From Accumulibacter sp. (GTDB lineage Bacteria > Pseudomonadota > Gammaproteobacteria > Burkholderiales > Rhodocyclaceae): a stretch of 9,530 nucleotides of DNA. Positions 1-9,100 of this stretch are shown piece by piece. Where the stretch lies: contig DPSD01000600.1 in assembly GCA_003538495.1 (NCBI GenBank), forward strand, positions 1 to 9,530, in the 5' to 3' direction. The stretch's first letter is position 1. Each line of letters begins with the position of its first letter. The position numbers and the translations under genes were made by a program. The notes beneath the pieces are model-generated. The model worked only from the letters and a program-made list of their open reading frames with translations. It was not told the DNA's origin and did no database searches.

Positions 1-123
1 GTAAAGGGTTCGGCTTCGCCCGGACTGCGTCCGCCCTTGACATCACCGCTCGCTCAAAACGTCAAACCCACCGCCCGTTCCACACGAAACGACATAGACC
101 CCCTTTTGGACACGGTTGCGTGG
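1..123 (+). pseudogene. Amino-terminal fragment of the M10 metallopeptidase, out of frame with the remainder
   Basis: Frame 1 is open from the first base and encodes a sequence that includes NDIDPLLDTVAW. M10 serralysin-type proteins typically begin with a stretch like this (N-x-x-I-D-x-L-L-x-G-x-x-W), followed by a beta-strand of the TYSF type. Here the similarity ends at the Trp codon (121-123). Frame 1 then runs into unrelated sequence and stops at 226-228, while the family sequence resumes in frame 2 from about 128 (KDFAAPSADQ). The intervening strand, roughly 20-30 residues in relatives, is absent from all frames. This fragment is best read as the 5' part of the same gene, split by a deletion whose length is not a multiple of three. 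The true start could be the TTG at 37, which lacks a clear ribosome binding site, or lie left of the window. Confidence 0.6.
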
Positions 124-3100
124 CAAGGACTTCGCAGCGCCATCTGCCGACCAGATGGCGATGATCGACCAGGCCTTTGCCGCCTGGCAGAAGGTACTGG
201 GTGTCACCTTTGTCCGGGTGGCGAGTGACAGCGCTCAAATCCGGATCGGTACCGGCGATCTCTCGGCGGCGCTGAATCTTAACGCAGGGAAGGCATCGGG
301 ATATGAGGTCCGGAGCCACACCGGCAACGCGCTGACCGATTACAACATCGTCGTGATCAATGAGCGGCTTGATCCAACGAACGACGGCCAGGGTTGGCGG
401 CCATCGACCTGGGGATTCGAAGTCCTGCTGCACGAGATCGGGCACGCGCTCGGTCTTGAGCACCCCGGCAACAACGAGATCGCCATGGCGCCGGAAGACA
501 ACAAGCTTGACACCCTGATGTCCTACCTGCCGATCAACTACGTGCAGAGTAGCGACGGTTACGGTTCGCTCCTGATGGAGTCTCCGGGAAACTGGATCAC
601 CCCTGCTCGCTACGATATCGCCGCTTTACAGACCCGGCTCGGTACCAGGTCAGACACGGTCGGCAACGGCAACCAGTTCGTTTTCACTCGGGAATACGGC
701 CTCAAGGATACCGAGCGCCAGACGATCTTCGACGCCGGTGGGATTGACGACACCATCGATGCCAGTGCGATCAGCAAGAGTGTCGCGATCAATCTGGCCC
801 CTGGCGCCGCGAGCACGATCGGCGGACTGAGCCGTAATGTCGTCATTGCTTTCGGTACGGTCATCGAAAACGCCATCGGCGGCAGCGGCAACGACCTTCT
901 CATCGGCAACGATGCCGACAACAAGCTCACCGGGGGCGACGGCAACGACACCCTCAAAGGCGGCGCCGGCGTCGACACCTACGTCATCGGCGAAGGCACC
1001 GACACCCTCACCGACACCGACGGCCGCATTCTCGTCGGCAGCGGGGAAGAAGCCATCGCCGGCTCGCCGGACGATGCCCCGGAACTCCTCAGCGGCCTGA
1101 AACCGCAGGGCGGCGCCACCTGGAAAGACAAGCAACAAAGCGACATCGCCTACCGCCTGCTCAAGGACAAAGACCAACCAGGGGTGAGCAATCTCGAAAT
1201 CCATCAACTCGTCGCCGGCAAGTACCAACAGATCGGGCTGATCAAAGACTACCAGCCCAGCCAACTGGGCATCGACCTCAAGAACGAAGTACAGCTCGCC
1301 CTGTGCCTCGCGAGTGAAAGCAACCCCTTCAACGAAGGCGGCACCCGCAATACCACGCGCCCCGCGCTCAATGCCAATGAACGCTTTGCCAAGCAACTCA
1401 AGGCCTGTCTCGACATGGCCGCTCGCCTGGGCGACCGGGTCGAACTCAACCTCACCGGCGGCAACAACAACGCCTTTTCCCTGGTCACTGGCGACCACAC
1501 CCTCTCCTTCGCCAACGGCCCGATCACCCTCGACCTGCAGCCTGGGCAAACCGAAATCGCCTTCGCCTTCCTCAATACCGGCGACGTCGACAGCGACGCC
1601 GAACTCACCCTGACCGCCACCTACCTTCCCGCCGACAGCGGCGCCCAGGCCACCTACCAACTCACCCTCACCCTCGACGCCACCGACGAACCCGCCGACC
1701 AGAACCTGCAGACCACCCTCGACATCGTCGGCGACATTGGCCCGATGGACTTCTACGATGCCCAGGGCCACCTGGTCTACCACTACGACAACCTCGGCAA
1801 CCTGATCACCGATCCGGCCAAGACCGGAGCGCGCGCCGACACCCTCTACGACAGCACCGGCAACGACCACATCACGGCCGGCGAGGGCAACGACACCATC
1901 ACCGCATCGAGCGGCGGCGACGACCTCATCGAAGGCGGTGCCGGCGACGACGACATCCGCCTGGCCGATGGCAACAGCCAGATCCAGGCGGGCGCTGGCG
2001 CCGACATCGTCGATGCCCGCGGCGGCGACGACCTCGTCGAAGGCGGCGAAGGCGCCGACCTGCTGGCCGGTGAAGACGGCGACGACCGCCTCTACGCCGA
2101 CAGCAAGATCAGCCGCGAAGACGCCCTCGCCCAGAACGACAGCCAGCCCGGCAGTGGCCAGAAAGGCGACTGGCTCGACGGCGGCGAAGGCCGCGACCTC
2201 GCCATCGGCGGTGCCGGCAACGACGTCCTCGCCGGCGGTGGCGGCAGCGACCAACTGATCGGCGGCGGCGGTGACGACCTCCTGCTCGGTGACACCCAGC
2301 GTGACCTCGTGTATCGCGACTGGAGCGTCACCCGGCAAGTGATCCCGCAGCCAGCCGGCAACCTCTACCAGTACCCCTTCGGCCAGGCCTGGATCAGCCA
2401 ATCGGCCAACCCCGGCGACGACGCCCTGTATGGCGGCGGTGGCAGCGACTGGGTCATCGCCGGTGCCGGCGACGATTTCGCCGACGGCGGCGCCGACGAC
2501 GACGTTCTCTTCGGCGAGGAAGGCAACGACGTCCTGCTTGGCAATTCCGGCAACGACATCATCAACGGCGACAATGGGGGTCTTCCCCCGGCGGCCCATG
2601 GCGACGACTTCCTCGACGGCGGCGAAGGCGACGACCAGCTCCGGGGCATGGGTGGATCGGATGTCCTCTACGGCGGCGCCGGCAACGACACCCTGACCGC
2701 CGACAGTGGCGACGAGAACGCCGGCGCGGACTACCTCGATGGCGAAGATGGCGACGACCAACTCGCTGGCGGCGCCCTGGCCGACGTTCTCTACGGCGGT
2801 GCCGGCAACGACACGCTGTTCGGCGACGACAGCCAAACGGCATCCGACAAGCAAGGCGACGACTATCTGGACGGCGAAGACGGCGACGACAGTCTGTACG
2901 GGATGGGGGGTGCCGACCAACTCTACGGTGGCGCCGGTGCCGACCTGCTGGCTGGCGACAACAGCGACACCCCCGCGGAAGCGCTCGGCGACGACTATCT
3001 CGACGGCGAAGACGGCGACGACACATTGTACGGCGGTGGTGGTGCCGACACCCTCTTCGGCGGCGAAGGCAACGACACGCTCTACGGCGACGACGGCAGC

Positions 3101-6100
3101 GCGCCCGCCGAGCAACAAGGCGACGACACCCTCGACGGCGGCGCCGGCGACGACCAACTGCAAGGCGGTGGTGGCGCCGACATGCTGATCGGTGGCGCCG
3201 GCGACGACGCACTCTACGGCGACAGCAGCAACACCCCGGAAGCCGCCATGGGCGACGACACCCTCGACGGTGGCGAAGGCAACGACACCCTCGTCGGTGC
3301 GGGCGGCGCCGACACGCTGATCGGCGGCGCCGGCAACGACGTTCTTGCCGGCGACGGCAGCGGGCTTGCCGAGTCAGTTCTGGGCGACGACGTTCTCGAC
3401 GCTGGTGAAGGCGACGACACGCTTTACGGTGACGGCGGCGCCGACATGCTGATCGGTGGCGCCGGCGCCGACGCGCTCTACGGCGACAGCAGCGATACCC
3501 CGGATGCCGCCATGGGCGACGACACCCTCGATGGTGGCGAAGGCGACGACACCCTCGTCGGTGGCGGTGGGGCGGACGTGCTGCTCGGCGGCGCCGACAA
3601 CGACCGCCTGGACGGCGACGCGATCAACGTGGCCGGCGAGCTGCACGGCGCCGACGTTCTCGATGGCGGCGTCGGCGACGACACGCTCGTCGGCAACGGC
3701 GGCGATGATGTTCTGATCGGCGGCGACGGCCATGACGTTCTGGCTGGCGATGCCGATGGCCTCGCGAGTGTCTTCCATGGCAACGACCTGCTCGACGCTG
3801 GCGCGGGCGACGACCAGCTCTATGGCGGGGACGGCAGCGACACGCTTCTCGGCGGCGCCGGCAACGACACTCTCGACGGCGGCGACGGCGACGACGACCT
3901 GGACGGTGGCGATGGTGACGACATCATCGTCGTGCGCGCCGGCAGCGGCACCAAACACATCAGTGGCGGCGACGGCAACGATACGCTGTGGATCGAGGGC
4001 GTGAACTTTTCCGCCATTTCTTTGCGCCTGGGATCGCTGCTGATCGATACCGGTGTGCCGGGTGGCGAGATCCATGTGGATGGCTTTAACGCCAGCGATC
4101 TGCAGGCGGGCAGCGGCATCGAGAGCTTCCAGTTCGACGACGGCGTGCGCAGCTACCAGCAGGTCCTGGCCAAGGGATTCGACCTCAACGGGACACCCGG
4201 CGCCGACGTGATCACCGGTACGGGTGCGGCCGACCGCATCGACGCGCTGGCCGCGGACGACTGGATCTTTGCCGGGGGTGGCGACGACGTAATCGACGGC
4301 GGAGCGGGTGCGGATACGATGGACGGCAGCAGCGGCAACGACCGTTTCCTGGTCGACTCGGCCGGCGATGTGGTGGTCGAGGCGGCCAACGAGGGTGTCG
4401 ATGAGGTTGTCGCCGACATCGACTACACGCTGCCGGCCAACGTCGAACGTCTGCTGCTGACAGGAGCAGCGATCCACGGGACCGGCAATGTGCTCGACAA
4501 TACGCTTACCGGCAACGCGGCCGACAACCTCCTCGATGGTGGCAGCGGCGCCGATACCCTGATCGGCGGCTCGGGCAACGATACCTACGTCGTTGATGAC
4601 GGCGGCGATGTGGTTACGGAAGGCGCCGGCGCGGGCGTCGATCTGGTGCAATCGAGCGTCAGCTGCACGCTCGCCGCCAATGTCGAGAACCTCACCCTGA
4701 CCAGTACGAGCGCCGTCAACGCCACCGGCAACACGCTGGACAACGTGCTCATCGGAAACGGCGACGCCAATACGCTGTCCGGGGGTTCAGGGGCCGATAC
4801 GATGCTGGGCGGTGGCGGCGACGACATCTACGTGGTAGACAACGTCGGCGATGTGGTCACGGAACAAGCGGGCGAAGGCAGCGATCTGGTTCGCTCCGGC
4901 ATCAGCTACACGCTGCTGGACAACGTCGAGAACCTCACCCTGACGGGTGCGGCGCCGCTCGACGGCACCGGCAACGCGCTCGATAACGTGCTCACCGGCA
5001 ACGGCGCCGCCAACACCCTGATCGGCGGTGACGGCAACGATACGCTGGATGGCGGCAGCGGTGCCGACGTGCTGCAGGGCGGGCTCGGTGCCGATATTTA
5101 CGTGATCGATAGCAGCAGCGACGTGGTTGTCGAGAACGCGGACGAAGGCGTGGACCTCGTCAGCAGCAGCGTGAGCTACACGCTCGGCGCCAACCTCGAA
5201 AACCTTACCCTCACGGGTACCGCCGTCACCGGGTTCGGCAACGCGCTCGACAACGTGCTCACCGGCAACAGTGTCGCCAATTCGCTGAGCGGCGATGCTG
5301 GCAACGACACCCTGGCTGGTGGCGGGGGCGACGACACCCTGCAAGGGGGACTCGGCAACAACACCTATTTGTTCGGCAGGGGCGATGGCCGGGACACAAT
5401 CGCTGCATTCCCGGACGCCTCCGCCGGCAAGCTCAACGTGCTGGAATTGGCTGCCGGCATTACCTCTGCCGATGTCCTGGTCACGCGATCCGGCAGCGAT
5501 ATCGTCCTGGCGATTGCCGGTACGGAGGACAGCGTAACCATCAGCGAGTTCTTCCGGGATGAATCGCCGACCAATGCCTACAATCCAATTCAACAGGTCA
5601 AGTTTTCCGACGGCCAGACCTGGGATGTCGGGGCACTGCTGGCGACATTTGGTGCGCCACCGTCCGGGACCGACAAGGTAGTCACCATCGACGAAGATAC
5701 GACCTATGTTCTGAGTGCCGCGGACTTCGGGTTCACCGACCCGGATGCCGGCGATGGCCTCAGTGCCGTGCGCATCGATCAGCTACCGGGACTGGGCGAC
5801 CTTCAACTCAACGGCGTCGCGGTGAACACCGGTCAGGTGATTGCCGCGGCGGATATCGGTGGCCTGGTATTCAGCCCGCCGGCCGACGCCAACGGTGTGG
5901 ACTACACCGGCCTGGATTTCTCGGTCAGGGATCAGAGGGGCTTGTTTGACGCCAGCCCCAACACGCTGAGCTTCAACGTCACGCCGGTCAACGACGCCCC
6001 GGTATTTGTCGGTGATGAAGGCAGCGGTGTCGTCAGGACAGACATGGGGTCGGCCAACGATTGGGGATACGGTGCAACCGTCCAGGCCGACGGCCGGATC

Positions 6101-9100
6101 CTGGTGACGGGCCGGAGCGATGTCGGCGGTTACCCTGACTACAGCCTGGCCCGCTACAACAGCAATGGCACCCTGGATACCAGTTTCGCTGGCGATGGCA
6201 AGGTCACCACGGCAATTGGTCCGTTGACCGACAATAGTTACTCCGTGGCGGTCCAGAGCGACGGCCGGATTCTGGTCGGCGGGTTCTCATGGATGTACGC
6301 TACCCACAGCGACTTCGCCGTCGTTCGATACCTCCCGGATGGCACGCTCGACACCAGTTTCAGTGGCGACGGCAAGGTCACGACCGACATCGGCGGCTAT
6401 TGGGATCAAGCCTATGCCATGGGGGTGCAAGCCGATGGCAAGGTCGTCCTGGCCGGCATGAGATCCGGCAATCCTGGTGACATCAGCGATTTCGCACTCG
6501 TGCGTTACAACTCTGATGGTTCGCTCGATACCGGCTTCGATGGCGATGGCAAGGTAGTGACCAGCGCCGGCTATTACACAGAGTATCTCCACTCGGTAAG
6601 CATGCAGGCCGATGGGAAGATTCTCGCCGTAGGTTCGGGGGCCGCGCAAGGGAGCGGCATCGACCGCGATTTGGTCTTGCAACGCTATAACAGCAATGGT
6701 TCCCTGGATGGCAGCTTCGATGGCGACGGAATGGTTACCTTTGGCGTCGGCGGTTTTGGCTCGGCAGCGTCGGTGACCGCTCAGCCCGATGGAAGGATCC
6801 TGGTATTTTGCTCGAACTACAGCAGTGCTTTCTTGCTCCGTTACAACAGCGACGGTTCGCCGGACACCGCTTTCGGCGTCAATGGCAAGGTGGCAAGCTT
6901 GATCAAGCCCTGGGGTACAGGAAATTACGTCGCGGTGCAGACTGACGGGAGCATTCTGATCACTGGCCAGATCAACGGCGACCTGGCCGTCGCGCGCTAT
7001 TTCGGCAGTGGTTCGCTGGACACTGGATTTGGCGTTGGCGGTTATGTCACGACCTCGTTGAGCACCGGATCCGACGCGGGATCGACCGTCCAGGTGCAGG
7101 CCGATGGAAAAATCGTGGTGGCCGGCGGCGGCTATACTTCCGCCGCTGATGCCGATTTCGCTTTGCTCAGGTATAACCAGGACGGCACCCTGGACACGTC
7201 GTTTGGCATCACCCCGACACTCCGTAACCGGACCGTCAACGAAGACAGTGCGCTCAGTTTCGCCATCCCGTCCGTCTCCTTTGTCGACGTCGATGCCGGC
7301 GACAGCCTGGCTCTCGCGGCCACATTGGCGGACGGTTCGGCCTTGCCGGCATGGCTCTCTTTCGATACGGCGACGCGAACGTTTGCTGGTACGCCGCCCG
7401 ACAGCGCCGTGGGCACGATAGACCTCAAAGTAACGGCAACCGATTTGGCGGGCGCCAGCGCGTCGACGAATTTCGCCGTCACGGTGGTCAATGTCAACGA
7501 TGCGCCTGCCGGCTCGGTTATTGTCACCGGCAGACCAAATCCTGACTGGACACTTACGGCCAGCAATACGCTGGCCGACGGTGACGGACTCGGCACGATC
7601 GGCTACCAGTGGCAGAGTTCGTCCGACGGGATCAACTGGAGCGCCATTGGCGGCGCGACGGCAGATGCTTTCACGCTGTCGCTAGCCGAGATCGGCCGGC
7701 AGGTGCGCGTGGTCGCCAGCTATATCGACGGCCATGGCACGGCGGAAAGCGTGGCGAGCAATGCGCTGGATGTCCGGGAAAACCGCGCACCGGTATTCGT
7801 TGGCCGCGGCGGTACGCCTGGCGTGGCCATTACCGATGCCGGATCGACCAACGAATGGGGTTACAGCGTCGCCATCCAGGCCGACGGCAAGTACTTGCTG
7901 ACCGGTACGAGCAATGTCGGCGCCTACACCGACTTTACCGTCCTGCGCTACAACAGCGACGGCTCGCTGGATAGCAGCGTCGATGGCGATGGCAAGGTCA
8001 CGACGGCAATTGGTCTCTATACCGACGACAGTTACGCCGTGGCGGTCCAGGCCGACGGCCGGATTCTGGTCGGTGGGTTTGCTTCGATCGGTGCGTCAGA
8101 CTTTGCCGTCGCGCGCTACAACGGCAACGGATCGCTGGATACCGGTTTCAGCGGCGACGGCAAGGTAACCACGGATATCGGCGGCTATTGGGATCAAGCC
8201 TACGCGATGGCGGTGCAAGCCGATGGCAAGATCGTACTGGCCGGCATGAGCAGCGGTAGTTCAAGCTCAATGACGAATTTTGCACTGGTTCGCTATGACT
8301 CCGACGGGTCCCTGGACAGCACCTTCGATGGTGACGGCAAGGTGGTGAGCAGTGCAGGGTATTTCTCTGAATACATCAAGTCGGTAAGCATTCAGTCCGA
8401 TGGGAAGATCCTCGCCGCAGGTTATGGCGACACCAACGACGCAATCGATTTCGTGCTGCAGCGCTACAACAGCAATGGTTCCCTGGATGCCAGCTTCGAT
8501 GGCGACGGCATGATCGTCGTCGATTCGGGTGGCAATGAGTCCGCACGATCGGTGACGACCCAGCCTGACGGGAAGATCCTGGTGCTGGGCACGAGCAGTA
8601 CGGGTTCCTTCCTGCTGCGATACCAGAGCGACGGGTCCCTGGACGCCGGCTTTGGTCTTGCCGGGAGGGTCGAAACCCAACTCTACAGCTGGGATCAGGC
8701 CGCTAATTCCGTCATCCTGCAGCCTGATGGAAAAATTCTGGTGGCGGGTACGCGCTATAGCGAAGAGACTGACCTCGACTTTGCCCTGGTGCGTTACAAC
8801 AGCGACGGTTCGCTGGATGTCGGATTTGGCGACGATGGCTACGTCACAACTCCGGTAAGCAATTCCGCCGACGCGGGTTGCTCCGTCAAGGTGCAGACCG
8901 ACGGCAAGATTGTCGTCGCTGGCGGGCAATACAACGCCGACGCCTCGGGAAGCGACTTTGCGCTGGTACGCTATAACCAGGACGGAACTCTGGATCCGTC
9001 TTTCGTTGGTGGATTTCTGCCGGATCAAGTAGCGTTCAAACATGATGCCGTGAATATCACCATCCCGGCCGGACTGTTCGTCGATCCAGATTCCGGCGAT

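Larger units (their letters stand above)
1838..3990 (+). repeat. Main RTX (GGxGxDxLx) calcium-binding repeat block
   Basis: Several dozen nonapeptides of the form G-G-x-G-x-D-x-hydrophobic-x run through this block and dominate its composition (Gly, Asp). In RTX proteins such repeats form parallel beta-rolls that bind calcium between turns, fold only outside the cell and drive type I secretion. The first part (1838-2600) is irregular and is interrupted by a non-RTX loop at about 2297-2412 and a short Pro-containing loop at about 2580-2600. The second part has a strict higher-order period, described separately. The last nonapeptides (3840-3990) end in GGDGNDTLWIEG. Codon use is almost uniformly G/C-ending, which also explains the long open antisense frames here. 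Confidence 0.92.

Noticed and set aside
37..42. TTGACA resembling a -35 promoter element
   Set aside because: There is no plausible -10 hexamer 16-18 bases downstream, and the site lies within the frame-1 coding fragment.
99..107. Homopolymer runs C5 and T4 as a simple sequencing-error explanation of the frame change
   Set aside because: The family-matching frame-1 peptide continues through DPLLDTVAW to 123, past these runs, and the missing beta-strand requires more than a one-base indel.
1778..1813. YHYDNLGNLITDP resembling an Rhs/YD repeat
   Set aside because: It is a single occurrence in a linker before RTX repeats. Similar D-x-L-G-N linkers, as I recall, occur before RTX blocks. There is no YD array or Rhs core.
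650..3163. Antisense open frame of 837 codons on the minus strand
   Set aside because: Its translation is low-complexity Val/Ala/Glu-rich sequence that mirrors the RTX nonapeptides. Glycine and aspartate codons such as GGC and GAC give no stops when read in reverse, so the frame is open by composition. No RBS or domain is recognisable.
2723..3787. Regularly spaced direct repeats as a CRISPR-like array
   Set aside because: The repeats are in-frame protein-coding units of 132 bases with diverged copies, and all variation respects the reading frame.
3374..4651. Antisense open frame of 425 codons on the minus strand
   Set aside because: It has the same composition-driven origin over the RTX block and shows the same VVA-type low-complexity translation.
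4787..5593. Antisense open frame of 268 codons on the minus strand
   Set aside because: It mirrors the YVVD/NVENLTLTG repeats of the sense protein and has no independent domain signal.
8267..9043. Antisense open frame of 258 codons opposite the second propeller
   Set aside because: Its internal repetition follows the period of the sense delta-60 repeats, so it is a shadow. The sense frame has clear family motifs throughout.
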